64,000 nt of DNA from Streptomyces sp. NBC_00193 (GCF_026342735.1 NZ_JAPEMM010000002.1:620001-684000), one strand, 5' to 3'; counted from the first letter of the stretch, positions 51,300 through 60,369 are shown. The notes: generated from the sequence alone by a model not told the origin. Numbers and translations are program-made.

Positions 51300-52310
51300 T
51301 CAGCTCTGCGTCTCCTCGCGGCGTCCGACAGCGGCCGCACCGGGTACGACGAGCAGCTTGCCGGTGGTACGCCGAGCCTCCAGATCGCTGTGGGCCTGGG
51401 CGGCCTCGGACAATGCGTAGCGGCCCGTTACGGCGACCTCGAGCGCCTTGGAGCGCACCCACTCGAACACATCGGCGGCCCGTCGGAGCAGTTCGGACCG
51501 ATCGGCGATGAAGTCCCCGAGGCTGGGCCGGATCAGGGTCAGCGAACCGCCGTGGGCGAGCCGAATCGGATCGAACGGCGGCACGGCACCACTTGCCGCG
51601 CCGAAGAGCACGAGATGGCCGCGGGTTCGCAGGCTGGCGAGGCTCGCATCGAAGGTGTGCGCGCCGACGCCGTCGAAGACAACCGGCAGTCCCTCACCGC
51701 CGTTGAGCCGCCTCACCTCGGCTGCGAGATCGTCGACCGCGGAGGAAAGGATCACCTCGGCGGCCCCGGCACGCTTCGCCAGCTCGGCCTTCGCCGTGGT
51801 CGACGTCGTGCCGATCACCCTGCCGCCGAGATGGGTGATGAGCTGGGTCAAGAGCAGCCCCATGCCACCGGCAGCCGCATGCACGAGCACCGTGTCGCCC
51901 CCCTGAACCGGGTAGGCGTCCTTGATGAGATAGTGCGCGGTCATGCCTTGGAGGAGCACGGCGGCGGCTGTCTCGAAGTCGATGTCGTCGGGCAGCGGCA
52001 CCAGCCGGGAGGAGTCCACGACGGCCCGCTCGGCATACGTGCCGGGAATCTCCACCCAACCGACCCGGTCCCCGACTGCGACGTCGGCGACGCCGGGTCC
52101 GACTTCGACGACCGTGCCGGCGCCCTCAGCGCCCGGGGTGAAGGGCAGCGGCAGGCTGTACCGGCCTTCGCGGTGGTAGACGTCGAGGAAGTTGACCCCG
52201 GATGCGGCGACCTCCACGACCGCCTCGCCCGGACCCGGCCGCGGCTGGTCCACCTCGACCTCCTGCAACACCTCGGGACCGCCCACTTCGTACACCTGAA
52301 TCGCTCGCAT
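51300..52310 (-). CDS. NADPH:quinone oxidoreductase, MDR family
   Basis: A 336-residue zinc-free medium-chain dehydrogenase. The GroES-like part has PFTPGAEGAGTVVEVGPG, the nucleotide motif VLVHAAAGGMGLLLTQL, and the C-terminus SLEARRTTGKLLVVP-like (DLEARRTTGKL). It reduces quinones or enals with NADPH. Codon use looks slightly less GC3-biased than the neighbours. It lies between an inverted repeat and a tandem duplication, suggesting a transferred cassette. Confidence 0.88.
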   Translation of the reverse strand: MRAIQVYEVGGPEVLQEVEVDQPRPGPGEAVVEVAASGVNFLDVYHREGRYSLPLPFTPGAEGAGTVVEVGPGVADVAVGDRVGWVEIPGTYAERAVVDSSRLVPLPDDIDFETAAAVLLQGMTAHYLIKDAYPVQGGDTVLVHAAAGGMGLLLTQLITHLGGRVIGTTSTTAKAELAKRAGAAEVILSSAVDDLAAEVRRLNGGEGLPVVFDGVGAHTFDASLASLRTRGHLVLFGAASGAVPPFDPIRLAHGGSLTLIRPSLGDFIADRSELLRRAADVFEWVRSKALEVAVTGRYALSEAAQAHSDLEARRTTGKLLVVPGAAAVGRREETQS

Positions 52311-52320
52311 GGCTCTCCAA

Positions 52321-52393
52321 TAACAGCTCGTCCCCCGCCACCCCGTTGATGGCGATTAACGGCTCATCCCCCACCAACCCCGTTGATGGCGAT
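52321..52393. repeat. Tandem duplication, 36 and 37 bases
   Basis: Two copies beginning TAAC(A/G)GCTC and ending GTTGATGGCGAT (52321-52356 and 52357-52393), differing at about three or four positions. It sits between the quinone oxidoreductase start and the isomerase gene. Confidence 0.8.
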
Positions 52394-52487
52394 CCGATTC
52401 CCGGCAAGCAGACCAGCCCATGCGCACTGACCAGCCGTTTGAGACGCGGTACGCAAGCCGCGTCCCCAGCCCAACGAGGCAATGCAC

Positions 52488-53303
52488 CTAGGCCGTCTCT
52501 TTCGGCTCCTGCCCGGTCCGCGCCGCGCGGACCAGTCGCTCCAAGTACGCGCGGCCCGGCCCGAGACGCTCCGGCAGTGCGCCGGCGGCGGGGTACCAGC
52601 GCTTCTCGTACTCCCAGCAGAGCCAGCCCCCCGGCGGTGCGAGGGCCACCGCCTCGGCGAGTGGCAGCGCTCCCCCGCCGAGCCCGAGCGGGGTCAGCTC
52701 CTGCGCGGACGCCACGTCCTTGACCTGGACGTACCCCAGGTGCCCGGCCAGGGCCCGGCTCGACTCGGCCGGCGCCTCGCCCCCGAGCCAGGTGTGCAGT
52801 ACGTCCCACAGCGCCCCCGCGCCCGGATGCGCGACCCGGTCGAGGACCCGGGCCGTGGCGGTCCCGGTGCGGTGCGAGTCGTGGGTCTCCAGCAGGATCC
52901 GGACCCCGTGCCGCTCGGCGAAGGGTGCGGCGGCCCTGAGCCTGCGGACGGCGTGGTCGTCGGCGTCGGCCCGGGGTGATTCGCCTCCGCCGGGGAAGAC
53001 CCGTACGTAGGGGGCTTCGAGGTCGGCGGCGAGCCGGACCAGGGCCTGGATCTCGGCGAGGACGGGCTCGTCGGGGCCCGGCGCGGCGACCCGGGCGTAG
53101 CCCGCGACTCCGAGGACGGTGACACCGGCGGCGGTCAGGGTGCGCAGGCCGGCCGCGCGGTCGCCGGCGGAGCTGGCGGGATGCAGGGGCTCCTCGGGGT
53201 GGGCCCGCAGTTCGAGGCCCTGGTAGCCGTGCGTGGAGGCGAGCTCCGCGCTGCGCTCCAGCGGGGTGCCGGGCAGGCCGAGGGTGGAGAAGGCGTACCT
53301 CAC
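52488..53303 (-). CDS. Sugar phosphate isomerase/epimerase (AP-endonuclease-2 fold)
   Basis: A 271-residue TIM-barrel of the xylose-isomerase-like family. Start VRYAFSTLGLPGTPLE (GTG at 53303). Motifs GYQGLELRAH, LLETHDSHRTG (metal-binding Glu/His), GALWDVLHTW and WLCWEYEKRWYP. It isomerises or epimerises a sugar in a catabolic route. The GTG overlaps the LacI stop (GTGA), so it is translated with the regulator in one operon. Confidence 0.86.
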   Translation of the reverse strand: MRYAFSTLGLPGTPLERSAELASTHGYQGLELRAHPEEPLHPASSAGDRAAGLRTLTAAGVTVLGVAGYARVAAPGPDEPVLAEIQALVRLAADLEAPYVRVFPGGGESPRADADDHAVRRLRAAAPFAERHGVRILLETHDSHRTGTATARVLDRVAHPGAGALWDVLHTWLGGEAPAESSRALAGHLGYVQVKDVASAQELTPLGLGGGALPLAEAVALAPPGGWLCWEYEKRWYPAAGALPERLGPGRAYLERLVRAARTGQEPKETA

Positions 53304-54394
53304 GGACGGCCCCCTTCGGTGGCGGTGGGCCGGGCGGCGGGCGGCGGTGCGGTGGAGGCGCGCACCGTCAGCTCGGCGGGCAGCGTGGTGATGCCGCCGG
53401 GGGGCAGCGCCCTGCGGCCCGTGACGAGCTGGGCCGCGAGCACCCCCGCTTCGCGCAGCGGCACCCGGACGGTGGTGAGGGTGGGTGCGGTGTCGACGCA
53501 GACGGGCAGGTCGTCGAAGCCGGCGACGGAGACGTCCTCGGGTATCCGCAGGCCGGCCTCGCGCAGGGCCGCGGCGACCCCGGTGGCGACGGTGTCGTTG
53601 GCGGCGGCCACGGCGGTGAAGGGCGCGCCGCGGCGGAGCAGTTCGCGGGTGGCGTCGTATCCGGCGGACCGCTCGAACCCCGCGTGCACGGTGAGGCCTG
53701 CGCAGTGCGCGGGCAGTTCGGGGTCGTGGTCGCGCAGGGCGTCCTGGTGTCCGGCGAGGCGCTCCCGGGTGGTGCTCAGCCCGGGCGGGCCGGCCACGTA
53801 GGCGATGTGCCGGTGGCCGAGCGTCAGCAGGTGCTCGGTGAGCCGGAAGGCGCCGCCCCGGTCGTCGAACATGACGGTGGCGACGGGAAGTCCGGCGGGC
53901 AGGGGCAGCGGGGGCCGCCCGCAGAGCACCACCGGGGCGCCGGTGGCCGCGATGCGGGCGAGGCGGGCGGCGAGCGCCCGGGTGTGCTCCGGATCCTCCA
54001 CGGCGCCGCCGGTCAGGACGACCCCGCCGGCCCGCTGTCCTTCGAGGAGGGCGAGGTAGTCGAGCTCGGCGGCCGGGGCGCCCTCGGTGTTGCAGACGAC
54101 GGCGAGCCGGCGCGCGCCGCCCTGCCCGCCGGGGGCCAGGGCGCTCTGCAGGGATCCGGCGAGGATCCCGAAGAAGCTGTCCGCGACATCGTGGACGAGG
54201 ACGCCGATCAGGTCGGAGGTCGCGGCGGCGAGGGCCCGCGCGGGGCCGTTGGCGATGTAGCCGAGGTCCTCGATCGCCCGCTCCACCCGGGTCCTGGTGC
54301 CGCCCGCCACCGGATAACCGCCGTTGAGCACGCGCGAGACCGTGGCGGGCGATACGCCCGCGTGCGCCGCCACTTCGGCGAGTGTGACCGCCAT
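53300..54394 (-). CDS. LacI-family transcriptional regulator
   Basis: A 364-residue repressor. The HTH (3-25: TLAEVAAHAGVSPATVSRVL) is followed by a periplasmic-binding-type sugar domain (60-340: TSDLIGVLVHDVADSFFG, AVAAANDTVATGVAAAL, VSVAGFDDLP). A palindromic AGAAAGCGCTTTCT typical of LacI sites occurs twice in the adjoining intergenic DNA. It likely represses the divergent sugar/lyase cluster and itself, with a sugar released from the polysaccharide as inducer. The ATG at 54394 follows GGAAGGAGGGG. Confidence 0.92.
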   Translation of the reverse strand: MAVTLAEVAAHAGVSPATVSRVLNGGYPVAGGTRTRVERAIEDLGYIANGPARALAAATSDLIGVLVHDVADSFFGILAGSLQSALAPGGQGGARRLAVVCNTEGAPAAELDYLALLEGQRAGGVVLTGGAVEDPEHTRALAARLARIAATGAPVVLCGRPPLPLPAGLPVATVMFDDRGGAFRLTEHLLTLGHRHIAYVAGPPGLSTTRERLAGHQDALRDHDPELPAHCAGLTVHAGFERSAGYDATRELLRRGAPFTAVAAANDTVATGVAAALREAGLRIPEDVSVAGFDDLPVCVDTAPTLTTVRVPLREAGVLAAQLVTGRRALPPGGITTLPAELTVRASTAPPPAARPTATEGGRP

Positions 54395-54464
54395 CGTCCC
54401 CTCCTTCCGTTCCGTCCCGGGCCATCGTCTCACCCGGTGTGTGGATCTCCATAGTCGCCGATGA

Positions 54465-54478
54465 AGAAAGCGCTTTCT
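54465..54478. promoter_or_regulatory. LacI operator O1
   Basis: The perfect 14-base palindrome AGAAAGCGCTTTCT lies 71 bases upstream of the LacI ATG. It is centred 68 bases from O2. Confidence 0.85.
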
Positions 54479-54494
54479 ATCACCCGTAAGAGTC

Positions 54495-54524
54495 TTGCAC
54501 CGCGACACCGAGCGGCCCTAGCCT
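54495..54524 (+). promoter_or_regulatory. Promoter of the sugar/lyase operon
   Basis: -35 TTGCAC (54495-54500), -10 TAGCCT (54519-54524), 18-base spacer. Transcription would begin at about 54531, so operator O2 (54533-54546) lies right at the start site and would block it. Confidence 0.55.
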
Positions 54525-54532
54525 GAACGGAG

Positions 54533-54546
54533 AGAAAGCGCTTTCT
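54533..54546. promoter_or_regulatory. LacI operator O2
   Basis: A second identical palindrome AGAAAGCGCTTTCT, just after the -10 of the divergent operon. Confidence 0.85.
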
Positions 54547-54608
54547 ACGCTCTTTCCCGGAAGCTCCGCACTGAGGAACACCGCAACAAGACGAAGGAGG
54601 GGGACACC

Positions 54609-55760
54609 GTGCAGCGCAGGACGATCAAGATCGCCATGAACGGCGTCACCGGGCGGATGGGATATCGCCAGCACCTGGTCCGCTCCCTGCTCGCACTGCG
54701 CGAGCAGGGCGGGCTCGACCTCGGCGACGGCACGGTGCTGTGGCCGGAGCCGGTGCTGGTCGGTCGCCGCGAGGAGGCCCTGCGGGCCATCGCGGAGCGG
54801 CACGGCCTGGAGCACGTGAGCACGGACCTGGCCGCGGTGCTGGCCGACCCCGAGGTCGAGATCTACTTCGACGCCCAGGTCACCGGCGCCCGCGAGGCGG
54901 CCGTGCGGCAGGCCGTGGCGGCCGGCAAGCACGTGTACTGCGAGAAGCCCACCGCCCTCACCTTCGAGTCCTCGCTGGAGATCGCGCGACTGGCCGACGC
55001 GGCCGGCGTCAAGCACGGGGTGGTGCAGGACAAGCTGTTCCTGCCGGGCCTGCTGAAGCTCAAGCGGCTCATCGACGGCGGCTTCTTCGGCGAGATCCTG
55101 TCCGTGCGCGGGGAGTTCGGATACTGGGTCTTCGAAGGCGACTGGCAGTCCGCCCAGCGCCCTTCCTGGAACTACCGCTCCCAGGACGGCGGCGGCATCG
55201 TCGCCGACATGTTCCCGCACTGGGAGTACCTGCTGCACGAGCTGTTCGGCCGGGTCCGCACGGTGCAGGCGCTGACGCGCACCCACATCGGCCGCCGCTG
55301 GGACGAGGAGGGCAAGCCGTACGAGGCCACCGCGGACGACGCGGCGTACGGGATCTTCGAGCTGGAGGGGGGCGCCGTCGCGCAGATCAACTCCTCCTGG
55401 GCGGTACGGGTCAACCGCGACGAGCTCGTGGAGTTCCAGGTGGACGGGACGCACGGGTCGGCGGTCGCCGGGCTGCGCGGCTGCCGGATCCAGCACCGCG
55501 CGACGACTCCGAAGCCGGTGTGGAATCCGGACCTTCCCCTGACCGAGAACTTCCGCGACCAGTGGCAGGAGGTCCCGGACAACACCCCTGCCGACAACGG
55601 CTTCAAGGCCCAGTGGGAGCTGTTCCTGCGCCACGTCGTACGGGACGAGCCCTGGCAGTGGGACCTGCTGGCCGGGGCCCGCGGGGTGCAGCTGGCCGAT
55701 CTCGGGCTGCGTTCCTCCGCGGAGGGCCGACGGCTCGTGGTCCCGGAGGTGGCGCTGTGA
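54609..55760 (+). CDS. Gfo/Idh/MocA family oxidoreductase
   Basis: A 383-residue NAD(P)-dependent dehydrogenase. The Rossmann start KIAMNGVTGRMGYRQH and the catalytic motif CEKPTALTFESSL (Lys in EKP) are clear. The substrate domain has GIFELEGGAVAQINSSW. It oxidises a sugar or sugar acid to a keto product. GTG at 54609, with AAGGAGG upstream; its stop overlaps the next start (GTGA). It is the first gene of the LacI-controlled operon. Confidence 0.9.
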   Translation: MQRRTIKIAMNGVTGRMGYRQHLVRSLLALREQGGLDLGDGTVLWPEPVLVGRREEALRAIAERHGLEHVSTDLAAVLADPEVEIYFDAQVTGAREAAVRQAVAAGKHVYCEKPTALTFESSLEIARLADAAGVKHGVVQDKLFLPGLLKLKRLIDGGFFGEILSVRGEFGYWVFEGDWQSAQRPSWNYRSQDGGGIVADMFPHWEYLLHELFGRVRTVQALTRTHIGRRWDEEGKPYEATADDAAYGIFELEGGAVAQINSSWAVRVNRDELVEFQVDGTHGSAVAGLRGCRIQHRATTPKPVWNPDLPLTENFRDQWQEVPDNTPADNGFKAQWELFLRHVVRDEPWQWDLLAGARGVQLADLGLRSSAEGRRLVVPEVAL

Positions 55761-56914
55761 GCATCCGGCTCCCCTCCGCGGACGGAAGGCTGCGCCTCCA
55801 CGCGCCGGTGACCGCTCCCCTGGCGCCGCTCACCTGCGGCCCGGCCCGCAGCCGCACCTTCTACTCGGCCGCGCACGTGGTGGCCGACCCCCTCTCCGCC
55901 TCGGCCGAATCCGGGCCTGTCATCGACTGGGAGTCCACGCTGGCCTTCCGGCACACGCTGTGGGCGCAGGGCCTCGGGGTCGCCGAGGCCATGGACACGG
56001 CGCAGCGCGGGATGGGCCTGGACTGGCCGGGCGCGGCGGAGCTGATCCGCCGTTCGACCGCCGAAGCCCGGTCGGTGGGCGGCCGGATCGTCTGCGGGGC
56101 GGGCACCGACCAGCTGGCTCCGGACACCGCGCACACCCTGGCCGCCGTCACCGCGGCGTACGAGGAGCAGCTGGCGCTGGTCGAGGAGTGCGGGGCGACG
56201 GCCGTGCTGATGGCCTCCCGGGCGCTGGCCGCTGCGGCGCGCGGGCCGGAGGACTACCTGGAGGTGTACGGGAGGCTGCTGCGGCAGAGTTCCCGGCCCG
56301 TGGTCCTGCACTGGCTGGGCCCGATGTTCGACCCGGCGCTGGAGGGGTACTGGGGGCACGCGGACCTGGACGCGGCCACGGACGTCTTCCTGAAGATCAT
56401 TTCCGAGTATCCGGAGAAGGTCGACGGCATCAAGGTCTCGCTGCTCGACGCGGGGCGCGAGGTGGACATCCGGCGGCGGCTGCCCGCGGGCGTGCGCTGC
56501 TACACGGGCGACGACTACCACTATCCGGAGCTGATCGCCGGGGACGGCGAGCTGGCCAGCGACGCCCTCCTGGGGATCTTCGATCCGATCGCCCCGCTCG
56601 CGGCGCGGGCGGCGCTCGCCCTCGACCAGGACGACGCGGCCGGATTCCGGGAGCTGCTGGATCCGACGGTGGCGCTGTCCCGGCACCTGTTCGCTCCGCC
56701 CACCCGCTACTACAAGACGGGCGTCGTGCTCCTGGCCTGGCTCGCGGGACACCAGGAACACTTCACGATGGTCGGCGGGCTGCACTCGGCCCGCTCGCTC
56801 CCCCATCTGGCCACCGCCTACGAACTGGCCGACAACCTGGGCCTGTTCCCGGACCCGGAGCTCGCCGAGGCCCGGATGCGACAGCTGCTCGCGCTGCACG
56901 GGGTGGCCGCGTGA
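55757..56914 (+). CDS. DUF993 (DHDPS/aldolase-like) protein
   Basis: A 385-residue TIM-barrel of the dihydrodipicolinate-synthase-like DUF993 family: VIDWESTLAFRHTLW, ATAVLMASRALAAAARGPEDYL, VDGIKVSLLD (the Schiff-base Lys of this fold), and GDDYHYPELI. Probably a retro-aldolase acting on a keto-deoxy sugar made by the neighbouring dehydrogenase and isomerase. Start and stop overlap its neighbours by 4 bases (GTGA both sides), so it is the middle of a tight operon. Confidence 0.85.
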   Translation: MSIRLPSADGRLRLHAPVTAPLAPLTCGPARSRTFYSAAHVVADPLSASAESGPVIDWESTLAFRHTLWAQGLGVAEAMDTAQRGMGLDWPGAAELIRRSTAEARSVGGRIVCGAGTDQLAPDTAHTLAAVTAAYEEQLALVEECGATAVLMASRALAAAARGPEDYLEVYGRLLRQSSRPVVLHWLGPMFDPALEGYWGHADLDAATDVFLKIISEYPEKVDGIKVSLLDAGREVDIRRRLPAGVRCYTGDDYHYPELIAGDGELASDALLGIFDPIAPLAARAALALDQDDAAGFRELLDPTVALSRHLFAPPTRYYKTGVVLLAWLAGHQEHFTMVGGLHSARSLPHLATAYELADNLGLFPDPELAEARMRQLLALHGVAA

Positions 56915-57750
56915 GCCCGGCGGGGGCGCCTGCCCGGTTCAGTCTGAACCAGGAGACGATCCGCCAGTGGTCCCTTCCCGAGCTGGTGGCCGGGTGCAGC
57001 GCGGCCGGGGTCGGCGCGGTCGGGCTGTGGCGCGATCCCGTGCAGCGGTTCGGGGTGCGGGAGACCGCGAAGCTGGTCGCCGGGGCCGGACTGCGGGTCA
57101 GCTCGCTGTGCCGGGGCGGCTTCTTCACCGCCGCCGATCCGGACGGGCGGGCGGCCGCCCTCGAGGACAACCGCCGTGCCGTGGAGGAAGCCGCCGAACT
57201 GGGCGCCGACGCGCTGGTCCTGGTCTCGGGCGGCCTGCCGGACGGCGACCGGGACCTGGCGGGAGCCCGGCGGCGGATCGTCGACATCCTGGGCGAGCTG
57301 GTCCCGTACGCCGCCGGGCACGGGGTGCGCCTGGGGATCGAGCCGCTGCACCCGATGTACGCGGCGGACCGGTGCGTGGTCTCCACCCTCGGTCAGGCCC
57401 TGGACATCGCCGAGGAGTTCCCGGCGACGCGGGTGGGGGTGGTCGTCGACTCCTACCACCTGTGGTGGGACGAGCGGCTGCCGTCCGAGGTCAGGCGGGC
57501 CGGAGAGGCCGGGCGGATCGTCTCCGTCCAGGTCGCCGACTGGGTGACGCCGCTCCCCGAGGGCGTGCTGCTGGGGCGGGGGCAGCTGGGCGACGGCTCG
57601 ATCGACCTGAGGGCCTTCCGGGAGCTGACCGACTCCGCGGGGTACCTGGGGCCGGTAGAGGTGGAGATCTTCCATCCCGGGCTGTGGGCGCGCGACGGTG
57701 AAGAGGTGCTGCGGGAGGTGATCGACCGCTACCGCGAGCACGTCGCATGA
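56911..57750 (+). CDS. Sugar phosphate isomerase/epimerase
   Basis: A 279-residue xylose-isomerase-like TIM-barrel: IRQWSLPELVAGCSAAGV, GIEPLHPMYAADRC (metal ligand Glu), VVVDSYHLWWDE, VQVADWVTP and VEVEIFHPG. It is distinct from the isomerase at 52488 but in the same superfamily, so the pathway has two such enzymes. GTG at 56911 overlaps the DUF993 stop. Confidence 0.87.
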   Translation: MSPAGAPARFSLNQETIRQWSLPELVAGCSAAGVGAVGLWRDPVQRFGVRETAKLVAGAGLRVSSLCRGGFFTAADPDGRAAALEDNRRAVEEAAELGADALVLVSGGLPDGDRDLAGARRRIVDILGELVPYAAGHGVRLGIEPLHPMYAADRCVVSTLGQALDIAEEFPATRVGVVVDSYHLWWDERLPSEVRRAGEAGRIVSVQVADWVTPLPEGVLLGRGQLGDGSIDLRAFRELTDSAGYLGPVEVEIFHPGLWARDGEEVLREVIDRYREHVA

Positions 57751-57791
57751 GGTGAAGGGGGGTGCGTGAACCGAAGTGCACGGGGGGGCCA

Positions 57792-57834
57792 CAGCGTTTC
57801 GGGCCGAGCAGCGTCTCGGGCGAAGCAGCGTTCC
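57792..57834. repeat. 17-base tandem repeat before the lyase gene
   Basis: CAGCGT recurs at 57792, 57809 and 57826, in 17-base units CAGCGT(T/C)TCGGGC(C/G)(G/A)AG. It lies just before AAGGAGA, the ribosome site of the lyase. Confidence 0.6.
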
Positions 57835-57851
57835 AGTCAAAGGAGACTGTG

Positions 57852-60245
57852 ATGACAGATGTGTGGAGCCGCCGTGCCTTCCTCACGGCGGTCGGTGGCG
57901 GCGTGGTGCTGCTCGGCACCCCCGCCTTCCCCGCGACCGCCGGGACGGTGACCTCGGTGCACGCCGCCATGCGCGCGGTGTGGCAGGGCCTCCTCCTGGG
58001 GAGCGTGTCCTCCCCCACCGCGGAGCCGTTCCGTACGCGGCTGACCGCGCTGGGCGCGCAGGCCGGCCAGTGGCGCTCCTCGATGGCCCCGGCGACCGGT
58101 TCGCTCTGGCCCGACCAGGTCTTCACCACCGACCCCGAGTGGATGGCGCAGAGCTACTACCGGCTGCGGAGCATGGCGGAGGCCTACGTCAGACCGGGGA
58201 CGGGGCTCACCGGTGACGCCGCGCTGCGTACGGCCGTGCTGACCGGACTGGACCATCTCCACGCCCAGGTCTACAACGCCGGGCAGGCGCGGTACGGCAA
58301 CTGGTGGTGCTGGCAGATCGGCGCCCCCCAGGCGCTGCTCGACACCGTCGTCCTGATGTACGGCCAGCTCACCGCGGCCCAGCTCACCGCCTACTGCGCC
58401 GCCGTGGACCACTTCGTCCCGGATTCCTCGGTCGGCTCGTACACGGGGACCAGCACCGGGGCGAACCGGGTGGACCTGTGCCGGGTCCTCGCGCTGCGCG
58501 GTGTGGTCGGCGGCGACGACGCGAAGATCGCCCTGGCCCGGGACGCGCTCACGCCGGTGTTCCCGTACGTCACCTCCGGCGACGGGCTCTACCGGGACGG
58601 CTCCTTCATCCAGCACACCTACGTCGCGTACACCGGCTCGTACGGCTCGGTGATGCTCGGCGGACTGGGCATGCTGTTCGGCCTGTTGAAGGGGACGGCC
58701 TGGGAGGTCACCGACCCCGGCGCGCAGATCGTCTTCGACGCGGTGGAGCAGGCGTGGGCGCCGTTCCTCTACAACGGGCTGATGATGGACGCCGTATCGG
58801 GCCGGGCACCGAGCCGCGGGGTCCAAGTGGCCGATCCGCTCCAGGCGCAGCTTGACGACCACACCCGCGGGCACTCGGTCCTCGCCGCGATCCTGCTCCT
58901 CGCCGAGGGCGCGAGCACCGCCGAACGGACGCGCTGGCGCGGACTGGTGAAGGGCTGGACGGCGCGGGACTACTACGGCCCTCCGCTGTCGGACGCCACC
59001 CAGAGCCTGTCGGCCCTCGCCCGGCTCTCCGAGGTCTCGGCGGACGCCGCGGTCACGGCGGTGCCCGAGCCGGTGGCGCACCGGCTGTTCCCCTCGATGG
59101 ACCGGGCCACGCACCGCAGGCCGACGTGGGCGGCCTCCCTGTCCATGGCCTCGAAGCGGATCACGCACTACGAGACGGGCAACGGCGAGAACCTGCGCGG
59201 CTGGCACACGGGCAGCGGCATGCTCTCCTGGTGGGGTTCCACCTACGGGAACGGCCAGTACTCGGACGCGTTCTGGCCCACGGTCGATCCCTACCGGCTG
59301 CCCGGGACCACCGCCTCCCGCAAGGCGCTGGCCGACGGCGCCGGGGGCGACTGGGGTGCCTCCCGGCCGGACGTCACCTGGGTGGGCGGCACGACCGACG
59401 GGGAGTTCGCCTCGGTGGGCCAGCACCTGAAGGGGCTGGGCAGCACGCTCACGGCCCGCAAGTCCTGGTTCTTCCTCGACGACACGGTGGTCTGCCTGGG
59501 CGCCGGGATCAGCTCCACGGACGGCGCCGCGGTCGACACGGTCATCGACAACCGGAACCTGGGCGCGACCGGCGCCCACGCCCTGACCGTGAGCGGTACG
59601 GTCCAGCCGGCCACGCTGGGCTGGACCGCCTCCTTCCCCGGGCCCGGCTGGGCGCACCTGGCGGGCTTCGGCGGCTATGTGATGTCGGGTTCGGGCACCT
59701 TCCGGGCGCTGCGGGAGGCCCGCACCGGCCGGTGGAGCGACATCAACCGGGGCTCTTCCACCACGGTTCTCACCCGGCGCTATCTGACCCTCTGGTACGA
59801 CCACGGGACCAACCCGGCCGCCGGCAGCTACACCTACCAGCTGATGCCGGGAGCCTCGGCGGCCCAGACCTCGGCGCGGTCCGCCGCCGGCGGATGGCTC
59901 ACGGTCCTCGCCAACAACCCGACCGCCCAGGGGGTGGCGGTGGGCTCGCTCGGCTTCACCGGGGTGAACTTCTGGCAGGCCGCGACCATCGGCGCCCTGC
60001 AGGCGAGCGCGCCGTGTTCGGTCACGGTGCGGGAGCTCGGCGACGGCACGGCCGTGGTCTGCGTCTCGGACCCGACCCGCACCCTCTCGGGGCTGACCCT
60101 CGTGTGGAACCGGCCCGTCGCCCAGGTGCTGTCCCAGCCGGCGAGCGTGGTCTCGGCAAGCACCGGGACCGCGCTCCAGCTCGGCTTCGGCAGCCTCACC
60201 GCCCTGGCGGGAGCGAGCCAGGTGGTGAAGGTGAGGCTGGGGTGA
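57852..60245 (+). CDS. Polysaccharide lyase family 8 (hyaluronate/xanthan/chondroitin lyase)
   Basis: A 797-residue exported enzyme. The Tat signal (SRRAFLTAVGG) leads to an alpha/alpha toroid (about 40-400) with the catalytic triad Asn205 (TGANR), His255 and Tyr264 (QHTYVAYTGSYGS). Aromatic patch NWWCW (150-154) and YGNGQYSDAFWPTVDP are characteristic. The C-terminal half (400-797) has the PL8 beta-sandwich domains. It cleaves a uronic acid-containing glycan by beta-elimination outside the cell. It is 102 bases past the isomerase. Confidence 0.92.
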   Translation: MTDVWSRRAFLTAVGGGVVLLGTPAFPATAGTVTSVHAAMRAVWQGLLLGSVSSPTAEPFRTRLTALGAQAGQWRSSMAPATGSLWPDQVFTTDPEWMAQSYYRLRSMAEAYVRPGTGLTGDAALRTAVLTGLDHLHAQVYNAGQARYGNWWCWQIGAPQALLDTVVLMYGQLTAAQLTAYCAAVDHFVPDSSVGSYTGTSTGANRVDLCRVLALRGVVGGDDAKIALARDALTPVFPYVTSGDGLYRDGSFIQHTYVAYTGSYGSVMLGGLGMLFGLLKGTAWEVTDPGAQIVFDAVEQAWAPFLYNGLMMDAVSGRAPSRGVQVADPLQAQLDDHTRGHSVLAAILLLAEGASTAERTRWRGLVKGWTARDYYGPPLSDATQSLSALARLSEVSADAAVTAVPEPVAHRLFPSMDRATHRRPTWAASLSMASKRITHYETGNGENLRGWHTGSGMLSWWGSTYGNGQYSDAFWPTVDPYRLPGTTASRKALADGAGGDWGASRPDVTWVGGTTDGEFASVGQHLKGLGSTLTARKSWFFLDDTVVCLGAGISSTDGAAVDTVIDNRNLGATGAHALTVSGTVQPATLGWTASFPGPGWAHLAGFGGYVMSGSGTFRALREARTGRWSDINRGSSTTVLTRRYLTLWYDHGTNPAAGSYTYQLMPGASAAQTSARSAAGGWLTVLANNPTAQGVAVGSLGFTGVNFWQAATIGALQASAPCSVTVRELGDGTAVVCVSDPTRTLSGLTLVWNRPVAQVLSQPASVVSASTGTALQLGFGSLTALAGASQVVKVRLG

Positions 60246-60250
60246 TCTCC

Positions 60251-60314
60251 GGCCGCCCCGATGTCAGGCCGCCCCGATGTCGTGCCGCCCCGATATCCGG
60301 CCGGCCTGATCCCC
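60251..60314. repeat. Four 16-base degenerate tandem units
   Basis: GGCCGCCCCGATGTC(A/G) at 60251 and 60267, then two more diverged units to 60314. It lies right after the lyase stop. Confidence 0.75.
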
Positions 60315-60369
60315 GGACACGCGCGGGGCGGTAAAAACAGAGCCCACGGGGTGACATAGCGTGACCTGC

